Shown here in pieces: positions 23,159 through 33,300 of a stretch of 39,384 nucleotides of DNA (the first letter of the stretch is position 1; each line of letters begins with the position of its first letter). The stretch comes from Saccoglossus kowalevskii (Eukaryota; Hemichordata; Enteropneusta; Harrimaniidae), in contig NW_003150760.1 of NCBI RefSeq assembly GCF_000003605.2, positions 188,270-227,653 of the forward strand. Direction: 5' to 3'. Both the position numbers and the translations under genes were made by a program. The notes beneath the pieces are model-generated. The model worked only from the letters and a program-made list of their open reading frames with translations. It did no database searches and was not told where the DNA came from.

Positions 23159-23865
23159 ATTCAATTGTTATGTATATGCTGACACATGATTTATGGTAAT
23201 GTTAATCGTTCAGGCATACATAGCACCATAAAAGATAAATTGTGGGTATCTGAGTTAACATGTTTGTCATCATATGTTGTAGTGTAATTATTTACATACT
23301 GTTACTTTTAACTTTTGACCTGAAAATGTGAGAATTGAAACCCATAAGAAACATGTGTACCACGTTTTAAAGACAATTCCTCTCTTTTCCTTGTAGTTAT
23401 ATAATGTGAACATACACATATACTGTGACCTTTTATCCTGTTTACCTTTTGATCTGGGAATAGAAATGGTCTTGTGTTTAACATACGTGTTACGTGTAAC
23501 TTTAAAAGGGTCGGAACTGTATTGTGAATAAATATACATATGAAATGTGAAGTTGATCTTTGACACTAAAACCTAACTAAGTATTTGTGCTAAGTTTAAA
23601 GACAATAGCTCTCTGTTATATTTCAAAATTATATAAACTTATATTTTGTCGTTGACCATTGCCCCAGAATTGTAACAATGGTCATACGACTAGGTCTCGT
23701 GAATCATATGGTAATATGTGTGCCAAAGTTGTTAAGATTGTTTTGGAGAATATGTAATTAAAATAGGGGTTAATAAGTATTCCCTTTTATGTTGTATGTG
23801 ATACACACGGATTCAGCAAACTGTAGATTTATTCTCCTTCAATAGCTCAACTTCTCCTTAAGGTT
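23159..23865. other. Intergenic, no gene recognised
   Basis: AT-rich sequence with chance ORFs. Nothing recognisable before the target duplication of the MITE. Confidence 0.4.
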
Positions 23866-23874
23866 AATTTTTCA

Positions 23875-24005
23875 TAGCCTGACAAGTTGACGTAGGGGGC
23901 GCTCTGGACTGCTGTGAAATATTGTTAACCGCGTTTCGCAGTATAGCGGTTAACAATTGTCTGTTCGTGATGGCAAACAGACGGGTATGCCAACTTGTCA
24001 GGCTA
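23875..24005. mobile_element. 131-bp MITE with 15-bp TIRs and 9-bp target duplication
   Basis: Perfect inverted ends TAGCCTGACAAGTTG (23875-23889) and the reverse complement (23991-24005) enclose a second inverted pair, TTGTTAACCGC / GCGGTTAACAA, so the whole element can fold. It is flanked on both sides by AATTTTTCA (23866-23874 and 24006-24014), a perfect 9-bp duplication. A 9-bp duplication is typical of Mutator-like transposases, but no transposase is present, so that assignment is inference. Confidence 0.88.
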
Positions 24006-24014
24006 AATTTTTCA

Positions 24015-25039
24015 TACAACAAAACCAAAAAAAAACTTATGTTTCCCTCAAGTCGGAAAATTGAAAAATTGGGTCGGTTGGTCGGATAGCCGAGGTATAT
24101 GGGAATCAATCAAACGCATGCTAGATATTAAACACAAAAACCAAAGTGTTTCTTTCAGTTTTTTTTATATTTTTTTTATTTACATCAGCACATTGTTTTG
24201 GTCTCAGGTTTTTCTTTTCCTTAAACAACATTGTCCTCTTCAACATCTCTGTTCTCCGCTCTTGTCACGTTTTGTGAATTCAATAAAATGTTGTGCATTT
24301 CATGTATTAAAAATTATAGTTACTACAACATTCAAAATAATGTTTTTATTTAATTAAGAAAATACTAGTGCGGCGATATTTTTAATATTGTGCACCAACT
24401 ATCCGTCGAATCGCAATTGTCAAAATGGCCTGAAATGCAAAAGACGTGTTTGCTCTTCAGACTTCAGAGTATTCGGAACATGTCAGAGAATTACAGATCA
24501 ACCCGAGGTTCAAAGTCCCCATTTATCCCCCGGAGACCCTGGCGATCAAACAACGGTCCGGGATCCTTAATTTTGACCTTAACGCTGATTGGTGAAATAT
24601 TAATGACCATGAAAATCATTGCATCCCTCACTGAACCCAAACCCAATGTAATGTTTCAAATATGTCAATGAAACATTATTTATCTTTGTATTTCAACAAT
24701 AATTTTCAAGAATAGAAAACAATTTGATTCTATTGTACAATGAAGGCAACGCTATTTGGTGCTCGACCCTTTCCTATGATTGTCATAAATAATGCTTGCA
24801 TACAATTTAGATCGTAAACGTTTTGAACAGAAATGGTAAATCCCGTATCTTTATAAAACAACGCGTGGTCGAAAACGCGAACGCTCGCCAAGTTTTGGAA
24901 CGTTCCACACTGCCAAGGTAATCAGGATTTACTGCGGCCTAACTGTGTAACCAAACAGACTGATGATGGCGCTTTTCACTAAAATTGAGAATGCCATGTA
25001 CAGCATCAAATTGTCATGTGGAGTGGGCAAAAAAATACA
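24015..25039. other. Intergenic, no gene recognised
   Basis: Nothing recognisable. The short ORFs at 24388-24671 (+) lie in a slightly GC-richer patch but show no motif. Confidence 0.4.
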
Positions 25040-25264
25040 ATAATTACAAACATTTATTTATTCAATAATACATTAAATACATATTCCTGTCAAAATGTTT
25101 CAAATATAATCATACATGACATACAATCCCCAAGTGACGTGTAATTTACATTTTCACAATGTGTTTTTTCTTCTTCTGAATAATATTATGACAGTCACCA
25201 TTGATATGTTTTTATTTATAGATTTTCAAAGACCGGAATAAATTACACCAACTCCTTAAGTACA
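25040..25264 (+). promoter_or_regulatory. 5' block of copy C, shared with copies D and E
   Basis: The stretch before the ATG is related to sequence before copy E (about 34670-34860) and before copy D (about 27620-27775). The best-kept piece is AATAATATTATGACAGTCAC at 25179-25198. An acceptor TTTATTTATAG ends at 25221, with an equivalent at 34814 before copy E, so part of this block is probably a 5' UTR intron and the promoter lies further upstream. No TATA box can be assigned. Confidence 0.5.
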
Positions 25265-25451
25265 ATGGCAGATACATCACGTGATTTAACTAAATATCCA
25301 CAAAAATATCACCAGGCATTTAAAAGTATGATGGACCACGGTTTGAAATCAAGAGAGTTTCGCTACAAGGACGATGCACGGAAACTGATAGAGCAGTTAC
25401 AGCTTTCATCATCCAACAAAATATGTATTCTTTCTATTGGAGCTGGCAGTG
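25265..25451 (+). CDS. HNMT-like copy C, exon 1
   Basis: ATG at 25265 gives MADTSRDLTKYPQKYHQAF and LKSREFRYKDDARK, then the SAM loop ILSIGAGSG, cut after the first base of the next codon by GTATGT. It is 187 bp against 190 bp in copy B because one codon is missing between the helix and the loop. No stop or frameshift. Confidence 0.88.
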
Positions 25452-28400
25452 GTATGTTTCCACACTCATGCAATGTATCAGATAACTTTAATACAAAGAT
25501 TGGCTCTGATAGATTTGTTTGCTTATATCAAGACCGCAAAGAGCAAACAAGTGGCATCTTGCAGATACTTAATATATAATTATATTAATAAAGTAAATCA
25601 ACAAAACTAAAAATTGGTGAGAAATATTTCTTACAATGATTATCATGTTTTGGTTTGTTTTATTTTTGTTAAGTAATATTTTGATTGGATAACGTAATAT
25701 ATTCATACCTGCAGGTGATGTTGATCTGCACTTCATTAATGCCTTGGTGGACAAATATACTGCAATACATTACACCGTGGTAGAACCAGCAACTGATCAA
25801 ATAGATGAATTTAAGAGCCTAATTGAGTGCCACAAAGATAAGTGGAATGGAGTGAAATTCGATTTTCGCACGCAAGGAATAAATGAGTATATTGAAGAAG
25901 GTGGTACATGTGATAAATACGACGTCATACTTGCCTGTCATTCCTTTTATTATTTCCATGACACTGAACATGGATTACGTTGTTTGTATGACATGATACG
26001 ACCAGATGGTGTTCTTCTTATTAGGCTGGAGGCAGGTTCGTCTAGTATAATTTTACTCATTCAACAATTTATTCTTTTACTAATTAATCTAACTATTTCT
26101 ATAATAATGAAAGTGAGCTTAAACTGCCGATTTGACTCAATTTTCATTTTTTATTTTGGTTGTATGTACTCAGTTCTATTGACTATTTTGAATGTTTGTG
26201 CACGCAATTCAGAATGTAAAGATGATGATGTTGCTGATTGAAAATGGCTACTGTATGAGTATAAATTAAATTACTGTAAATACTTTATTTTAGCTGCAAT
26301 TAATTTTAACTGAAAGGACTTTTCAGGTGTTTTGTATAGAATTTATTTTCGCTGATTTTTGACAAGTTGAATGTAAAATATAGGAAAAAAGGTATATTCG
26401 CTGGATTTTATTTTCACTGAATCATTCCTTCAGCGAAAATAGCGAAAATTAATTCCACGCGATAATAAAGTATTTCACAGTAAATAATTATACGTGCAGT
26501 AAGCTGATATAATATATATTATGCTTAACATGGTGTTAGTGCATCAACTGTTTCTGGAAACTTCTCTATGTGCCTTCCTGTATTAAGTGCTGTCTTTATT
26601 GGTTACTAATGTTTTATTAGCAAATTTCATTGTGCTGACCAGTATATTGGTTATTTTGTGAAAATCGAAAGTAATTTTAGTGATGTTCAGTGTACTGTTA
26701 TGTTCTTTCGCGTTAGAAGCGTAATATTGACTAAATAGAATTTTTGTGAAATAAATAATTTTTTTAACTTAATCTACACACTGTTTTACTTTTACTTTTA
26801 CCCATACGAAATTGTAAAATTATTCTCGTTGTTCAATGTAGATGGAGGATTGGTAAAATACTATGCAAAAAGGGAACAACTACGCCTGCACATAAGTTTT
26901 ATAACAGAAGAACAGATGCGACGGATTATACGTCATCTTTCGCAAAACGATATATAATTCCTTTAACGTATTGGCCAATCATTCGCTTATCGTTACATCT
27001 GTACCACTGACAAAATAGCCACGATGAGATCTGAACATCTAAATAATTTAGCATATCATATCATATCATATCATATACATACGTTAATGAAACACAGCAG
27101 AGATTGAAAGTTCTTATGCTCACAATAATATGAACATAGAATTCCAAATGTCGCACGTTCAGTATCAACTGTATTTACGCTGAGTCTCTGGGATGTCAGC
27201 TGTGAATAAGATTCAAAACAATAATTTTACATACTGCTGCATATCAGTGATAGTATGTAACACAATGCTACATTTATTTATGTTCAATTGTCAAATGCTA
27301 TCCCATCTCTGGTTGGGGCATGCTTTACTGGCCATGTTGATAAGATATGTGCGTGAGGTAGTGTTTTTGCGTGCGAAACCGTGCGATTCGGATGATGGCT
27401 TAACTGCTAATAAATTATTGCCCCTGAATCGTAGTGAACTGAAGATCTGTTGAATCAAGACGTCTGAGAACATAACACAGACGACTGACAATAATTGACA
27501 AACAATCCTACAAGAACAAACAACTAAAATGTAAACTACACGACATAGTCATCTCTGTAAAATAAATATATGTACCCGCATTATATATAGTCGTTTTGAA
27601 AAGCGTGAACACAACTTGATTCACATGTAGCAGATAATATTTCAAATCAAATGGTTTTGAATATAATCATATAAGGCGCTAGATTTAACAAATACGTAAC
27701 CGCTAGTGTGTAAGTGATATGCATTATGTTTTATTTTATTTTTTTAATAATATTATGACAATTACCATTCATGTGTTGCATTATTTTTTAAACCAGTGTA
27801 CTGTTTGTCAATTCCCTGCAGCTGGTCCATTAGATGAATTTAAAAGCTTAATTGAATCCAATCAAGATGGGTGGAGTGGAGTAAAATTTAGTTTCCATGT
27901 ACAGGAGATAAATGAGTATTTTGAAGGAGGTGTTACCTCTGATAAATATGACGTCATACATGCCTGTCATTCCTAATATTATGTTCGTGATGCTGGAAAC
28001 ACATTGTGTTGTTTGTACGACATGGTTTGTCTCGATGGTGTGCTTCTCTTAGGGATAGTGACAGGTTAGTATTATTCCAAATCTTATGTTTGTGTTTACT
28101 GCAGCATTGAATTGGTAAAAAAGATGTGTTGTCATATTGAGCATTATTTTGTTATTGCGCAAAAGAAAATACACCTGTATTTTGTTTAATATCGACCTAT
28201 ATATTAGCATACTGTCGCATACGACTTGTTTACCACTTCCGTGTGACTGAGAATGTTCTAAAACCGTACTGTGTCTGGGTGGAATTTTTAGAAACTGATT
28301 GAATAGGTAATAGAACACTGTAGGAGGCAATACAAGGTAATGGAACATTCTAGAAATTTGTAGTAAGTTCCAGACTCATTATGTATGCTGATGTAATGGT

Positions 28401-29217
28401 CTATTTATAGACAGTGTGGGTATATATAGGGGAGTTGTTCAGCACTGAGATCAGATCGGAGATCTCGTTGAATTGTATTGGAGTTTAAGTATCTAGTCAT
28501 GGAGTAGTGGAGTTTTACCGCGTTATTGTACTTGATGTTTGCAGAGTATAATAATACCAGTACCAGTTGAAACCTCAAATGTTGGCTCCGTGTGCGTGTT
28601 TTATCATCGCCGCCAGGGAAGTCTTCTGTTACTGTTGCCATTTTGGTATTTGAACCATCACACCTGTAGTATACCAATTACGGTAATATTACGTTGCGTG
28701 TGACACATACTTTATAATCATGACAAAAGTAAACTGGACGTTAGACTTGTGATGTTAAATGTAGAGCATCGTTGTTAATTGCCAAAAAAAGAAGCACTAA
28801 TAATTATATCATTACATTGTAATTACAAATTGATAATCACTCATCCATTCGTAATTATTCCACATAGACGGAGGAATGGTAACGTATTACAAAAATAGGA
28901 AGAACCTGCGTCTGTCCCCGTATTTTATATTAACAGAAGAGATCAAACATCTTATAAATCTCTATATCCCTGCTGCAAACATCGACGTGACACGTGACAC
29001 CACTGTGGTTAATGTTACAAAGTGTTTTGACGGCGATTCAGTGGATGGTAGTTTAATGTTGGATTTCATAAACCACGTTGTAAATTTTCGTAAATCACGC
29101 CCACCAGGAGAAGTTGAGGAGTGTTTGAGATATTTGAAGAATGAGTGTTGTTACGTAAAAGGTGGTGATATATTGCTTGATGTAGTTGAAGAAGACATCA
29201 TCATTTGGAAGAAATGA
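25265..29217 (+). CDS. Possible mosaic HNMT-like gene: C exons 1-2 plus D exon 3
   Basis: Exons 25265-25451, 25715-26035 and 28868-29217 join in phase into an open 285-aa protein, with normal family length, the SAM loop IGAGSGDVD, VVEP and a complete C-terminal domain ending EEDIIIWKK. For this product the transcript must skip the truncated exon 3 of copy C (26842-26957) and the broken exon 2 of copy D (27818-28064). Intron 2 would be 2832 bp and would contain a MITE and a solo LTR. The donor after exon 2 (GCAG/GTTCGT) is weaker than the GTTAGT seen in B, D and E. Without skipping, the product is a 207-aa truncated protein. Lys28 replaces the histamine-binding Glu of human HNMT, as in copy B. 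Exon structure is seen; the joined model is inference. Confidence 0.55.
25715..26035 (+). CDS. HNMT-like copy C, exon 2
   Basis: 321 bp, exactly the length in copies B and E, after acceptor CTGCAG. It reads GDVDLHFINALVDKYTAIHY, VVEP, KYDVILACHSFYYF and DGVLLIRLEA. Open throughout. If the donor at 26036 fails, the frame reads on about 200 bp into the intron. Confidence 0.88.
26271..26483. mobile_element. MITE-like inverted-repeat element
   Basis: The ends TTACTGTAAATACTTTATT (26271-26289) and AATAAAGTATTTCACAGTAA (26464-26483) are inverted copies with one extra base. TTTTCGCT-type inner blocks are also inverted. About 213 bp, no coding capacity, no clear target duplication longer than 3 bp. 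It lies in intron 2 of copy C. Confidence 0.65.
26842..26957 (+). pseudogene. HNMT-like copy C, truncated exon 3
   Basis: After acceptor ATGTAG the exon opens DGGLVKYYAKREQLRLHISF, closely like the start of D exon 3. It reaches TAA at 26955-26957 after about 38 residues, and the following sequence no longer resembles the C-terminal domain. The RPPDEVEECL block and the EEDIIIW end are absent. Confidence 0.82.
26958..27619. other. Spacer between copies C and D
   Basis: It contains a short ATATC repeat at 27053-27076 (about five units). The ORF at 27193-27453 has no recognisable domain. It may include unrecognisable remains of C exon 3. Confidence 0.5.
27745..27775 (+). promoter_or_regulatory. 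Family 5' block of copy D
   Basis: TAATAATATTATGACAATTACCATT-type sequence matches the upstream blocks of C (25179-25208) and E (34771-34801). It shows that copy D once had the same upstream region. Exon 1, intron 1 and the beginning of exon 2 are deleted immediately after it. Confidence 0.55.
27818..28064 (+). pseudogene. HNMT-like copy D, broken exon 2
   Basis: Homology starts at GPLDEFKSLIESNQDGWSGV, so the first 27 or so residues of the exon, including VVEP, are missing. After KYDVIHACHS a TAA at 27974-27976 replaces a Phe codon, then the frame continues as YYVRDAGNTLCCLYDM to the GTTAGT donor at 28065. By chance the junction at its left (CCCTGCAG) looks like a splice acceptor. Not functional. 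Confidence 0.85.
28213..28705. mobile_element. Solo LTR, 493 bp
   Basis: The element begins TGTCGCATAC and ends GTGTGACA, giving TGTC...GACA termini. It is flanked by the 5-bp duplication CATAC (28208-28212 and 28706-28710). A TATATATA box lies at 28421-28428. A second LTR, primer-binding site, gag and pol are all absent, as expected after LTR-LTR recombination. It lies 162 bp before D exon 3. Confidence 0.78.
28868..29217 (+). CDS. HNMT-like copy D, exon 3 (intact)
   Basis: 350 bp after acceptor CACATAG. It reads DGGMVTYYKNRKNLRLSPYF, TEEIKHLINLYIPAANIDV, NVTKCFDGDSVDG, MLDFINHVVNF and RPPGEVEECLRYLKNECC, and ends EEDIIIWKK before TGA. Same length as exon 3 of copy E. Its own exons 1 and 2 are deleted or broken, so it is only usable as the last exon of copy C. 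An ATTAAA signal lies about 15 bp after the stop. Confidence 0.87.
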
Positions 29218-29843
29218 AGACTAAAATACTCATTAAACCACGACCGTTGTTATTTCTGGTGTTACTAAAAATATGCGTATTCGTTTAAAATCACAGTCTC
29301 ACTGTGAGCACGAACTGCCAAAATTATATAAAGTGAATATGGGAAAATTTCGGGAATATTACTTCAACATTAAAATCAATATTGCATTTACAAATAGGTA
29401 GTTTAAACTAACTATCAAATATTGTCAATCAATATGCCGTACTTTAATACTTGAAGTATGAATTACGTAAAAATACACACTTTCTCTCAAGTGCAGTCAT
29501 GTCGAAATGTATTCGTCTTTAATTTAATCATGGCTAAAGTTCATTATTCGCACTTGTTAAAAACTTTCGGCCAAAACGTCAAAGTTGTTATGTTCATGTA
29601 AAAATGTACTCCATTATGAATATGATTCTATAAGACGAAAGTTCTGCAACTTAAATCAAGCATTTCCAGACATTACGTTTTGTCGCTCAATATTCTACAA
29701 ACAAACCATGAAGGTTCCAGTCGTAGTATGGGTGAACGCGCAACATTTGCTCTTATCGAGAAATGACATTTTTCAAGTTGTTTTGTTTATTTATTTATGA
29801 TTTATTTCACCAATAATAATAACAATTCTAGTAATCTTATAAA
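29218..29843. other. 3' flank of copy D
   Basis: No gene recognised. Chance ORFs only. Confidence 0.4.
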
Positions 29844-29912
<69 letters not shown>

Positions 29913-29914
29913 TA

Positions 29915-29972
<58 letters not shown>
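29844..29972. repeat. (AAT)n microsatellite, about 129 bp
   Basis: Near-perfect AAT/ATA units with one interruption (AATTAATATAAT) near 29910. Confidence 0.97.
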
Positions 29973-30869
29973 TTCTTGGTGTGGACCACAGAGGTAGTTC
30001 ATCCGAACTAATCTAGTCTGTGGCCCAATCCTAACCAATATACATTTCTATGCAGGCTATATATACATATACATGGGGTAATAATTGTCTTCGTTACAAA
30101 GCATGGATTGTCACACAACAGAACAATGTATAAAGTTGGTCAACTGTTCTGGTTGATATTTGTGATGGCAAAAGATATCATGCTCCCATTGTTAAACTGA
30201 ATATGCGACACAAGTCATTGTGTGACTGCAGTGCTCGTGTGCATGAGCATTAATCTTTCAGAATTGTTTCCTATCAATGAACTTATGCCATTGTGGCAGT
30301 TTGAATTTAACGCACTAAGGTCTAATAACGGCCATATGCAAATCGATATAGCGCATTAAATGTAATATACATGTAAGTAATATTATTGAAATATCATTTC
30401 ATTTCACTGCATTGATTGTTATCCCGTGATATTCAGTATCCATATAACCAGAATGAGTTTCTAAGCAGCTGAGAAGACATATTTGAAATGATAGATTTCA
30501 TAGTATGTATGTTTCTCCCTTTCAAATTCAAATAAGAGATTTGTTGATTAATATTTTTCAAAAGCTCATGCAGTGCCATGTTATATCAATGCAGAAGATA
30601 TGAGTTATAATATAGTATTGTGTCTTGTGATTTTCAAATACCAATGTCGATTGTCACGTGATTATTATAAAAAAACTTGTGTCTAATCAATTTGCCAAAA
30701 TAAATTTATATGCAAGACTTGACATTCTTACTATTTGTCAATTGTAATTACGACCATTCTAAATAGTTGTATTTGCCAGTGACAAAAATATAATTTAAAA
30801 ATGATTAAATTATAATATGTGAACTGATTAAATCAATAACGATAATAAATGTTCTGCTGCAGATGAACC
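29973..30869. other. Intergenic, no gene recognised
   Basis: AT-rich, no domain or boundary found. Confidence 0.4.
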
Positions 30870-30974
<105 letters not shown>

Positions 30975-31217
30975 ATTCCACCAGTTTCTGTGAAACGAAG
31001 TCCTACATATAATATTTTTGCATATTCCATCGATTCAAAAATAACACAATCTCAGCAATCACTCAGTACACGAAACTAACGCAGTTATTTTCCAGGTTTT
31101 GAAAAATTAGCAGTTGCTCGCATATTAATACAGGCATGACAGGATAGATGAAACAACGCCCTCACATTGATATCCTAATGCAAATCAGTTATCGCCCTCT
31201 AGAGTTAAACACATAAT

Positions 31218-31581
31218 TGGACACCTTTGACATACATGACCAAACACCGACAACGATCAGGGCATGTATCTTTGTACTTCGCAAGGTGTGTAAAAGCGTG
31301 ATGACGACTGATAGTATGGAATGACAATCTGTGGCTTTTTGTTGTCGACCAGACATAGATCTCAAAACTAGTAGGCAAGCCTTCATTGAATTGAAATAGA
31401 ATATAAATTAGATCACTGACCGATACAACTGACCTATACAAATTCTATATATAGTTAGTGTAATGAGGTGTTTATCATAAAACGTCTGTCCTCAGCCATT
31501 GTAACTGCTGTCTTTGACTGTATATAAGATCAGCTGTTTATTGTTCACAAGTCCACAATAACAAAATAGTTAATGTTTGCA
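31218..31581. other. Possible insertion with 8-bp flanking repeat
   Basis: Sequence running TGGACACC...GTTTGCA is flanked by CACATAAT at 31210-31217 and 31582-31589. It has a TATA-like GTATATAAG near 31520. The ends are not inverted copies, and an 8-bp duplication does not suit an LTR, so this may be chance. Confidence 0.25.
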
Positions 31582-31589
31582 CACATAAT

Positions 31590-32565
31590 GAGTCAGGGTT
31601 ATTGGAATTGTTGATAAATTGGTTATCGAAAAAAAGTTTTCATCATACCTTATAACGTTTGGTAATCTCACATTGGTACAGAATAAAATAAATTGAATGC
31701 AAACAATCAGCTTTAATGACAAGGTTTACAACGGGTGTCATATTGTGTCGTAAACGTACATTGCAAAACAGTTAACTGTTAAACTGAGTGAACTTTCAAC
31801 CTTGGTGTCAGGTTTCAAGGCGACGGGTCATACTATTTTCACTGAGGTGGTATTTAGCAAAGTCAGTTGTTTTCAGGGGCATAATACCGTAAAATTATTC
31901 TCTCATTATTGCTGGGAAAGGATTAACCAGCTTTGTTGTTAGTCCGAGAAAATTGTTCAGCTTGGAATGTGTCTGAATCCCTCATTAGTATGCAAGACTG
32001 TAGGAATGTACCAAGAAAATTGTTTTTCTGGAGTAAATTGTAGTGTATTGTACTTATGAAAGATCAAAAAGTGCATGGAGATTTTATGAAAATGTGTGGA
32101 TGTTAACAGAATGATGTCATGTGGTCACAGTTACGTAATAAATGATGGACTATTTTGAACGTAGCTATAAAATGTGTCACTGAAGTACTCACATGTGTGC
32201 ATGATTCCAATAGTTTGTGCTGTGAAGAAACTCCGTTAGAAAATAGGTATTGTGTAATTTGTAGTGAGAACGTATTTAAATAGATTTATGTTTATAAATC
32301 TTGTTTCTTTTCAAAGTGTATTTATATAATTAAAAGTTGTTTATAAAAATGTTCTTTATACTTTTTCGATGGATTGAATTTATAAATGATGAGTTATTTT
32401 GTTATACCATCACTCGAATTATGTGTTAGGAATTTCTGATAGTTTAGGCGTTGTGTTCTTGTGAGCCGGAAGACATTAAACTGTTGAACAGTGGACATCG
32501 ATAAAAGCGAACGTATTTCGAAAGTTGTGAAATCATGGTACTGTTTTGACATTATACGACTTGCA
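31590..32565. other. Intergenic, no gene recognised
   Basis: No recognisable domain. GCTATAAAATG near 32165 could be a TATA-type promoter, but no reading frame follows. Confidence 0.35.
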
Positions 32566-33300
32566 GCTCCCTTTTGATGGATTTTATGTGACTGGCCATG
32601 TTATCGAACTGTAGTATTATGTAAAGCTGTCCGGAAAGTTTAAATTGCCATTTTCACGCTGCGTTTAGCGTGGAGTCGTCATCTCATCTCATCTCATCTA
32701 TCCTCCAGATGCCTAGTGGCACATAGGGCCTCCACCGAACGTCTCCATTCTGTCCTATCAGCTGCTGCAACTCTGGCTTCCGCCCATGACTTCCATCCAG
32801 CCTTGTTGCTTTCCTTTTCTACAGTGCGTCGCCAAGTTGTTTTGGGTCTACCCCGTTTCCTTTTCCCTTCTGGTGCCCATGTCAATGCTGTGTTACAGAT
32901 GCTTGTGGGTTCCTCCCTTAAGGTGTGCCCAATAAATTTCCATCTCCTCTTCATTACTGTAGTGCTCAATTTCTCCATCCCAGTCCTGGCTAGCAGTTCT
33001 TCATTCCTAACTTGTTCTTGCCATTTTATCTTCATTATCCTCCTTAAACACTTTGTTTGAAAAGTATGAATTTTCTTTCGTCGCCTTTTGTCATCTTCCA
33101 GGTTTCAGATCCATATAACAGCACTGACAATACCAATGATTTGTACAACTTGAGTTTTGTTGCTCTCTTGCACAATTGTTCGTCTCTTGTTTCCCGGTGC
33201 ATTTAAAAATCCCTTTTGAATTTGGGGGGCTTTGTGTGACTGACCGTGGTGTTTGTAAACTGTAGTCGAACTGTAGTAGTGTGTATTAAATCTGCCACAA
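32566..33300. repeat. Diverged direct repeats flanking the RTE-like fragment
   Basis: About 95 bp left of the LINE fragment (32566-32660) and about 95 bp right of it (33206-33300) share an ordered series of blocks: CCTTTTGA, TGTGACTG, CGAACTGTAGTA and GTTGCCAT or its close match. The copies differ by substitutions and small indels. Confidence 0.5.
32679..33190 (-). mobile_element. 3' end of an RTE-like endonuclease-RT retrotransposon
   Basis: On the minus strand the region first reads KLKLYKSLVLSVLLYGSETW (about 33160-33105), then in another frame TKCLRRIMKIKWQEQVRNEE, KRRWKFIGHTLREEP and GKRKRGRPKTTWRRTVEKE, ending HLEDR and a stop. These are the standard C-terminal blocks after the RT domain in the 'endonuclease-reverse transcriptase' LINEs common in invertebrates. 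Directly after the stop comes a GATGA repeat of about four units (ATCTC on the plus strand, 32679-32699), typical of the 3' tail of such elements. The copy is 5'-truncated and lacks endonuclease and RT. Confidence 0.85.

Noticed and set aside
24388-24671. Overlapping ORFs in a GC-richer patch with a B-box-like GGTTCAAAGTCC
   Set aside because: No A box at the right distance, no tRNA fold and no recognisable protein.
25744-26241. A single 165-aa methyltransferase ORF
   Set aside because: It is exon 2 of copy C read through its splice donor into the intron. Length and phase match the other copies only up to 26035.
29797-30038. ORFs encoding long isoleucine runs
   Set aside because: They are translations of the AAT microsatellite.
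32716-33060. Plus-strand 114-aa ORF
   Set aside because: It is the antisense of the RTE-like C-terminal sequence, which is the frame with conserved motifs.
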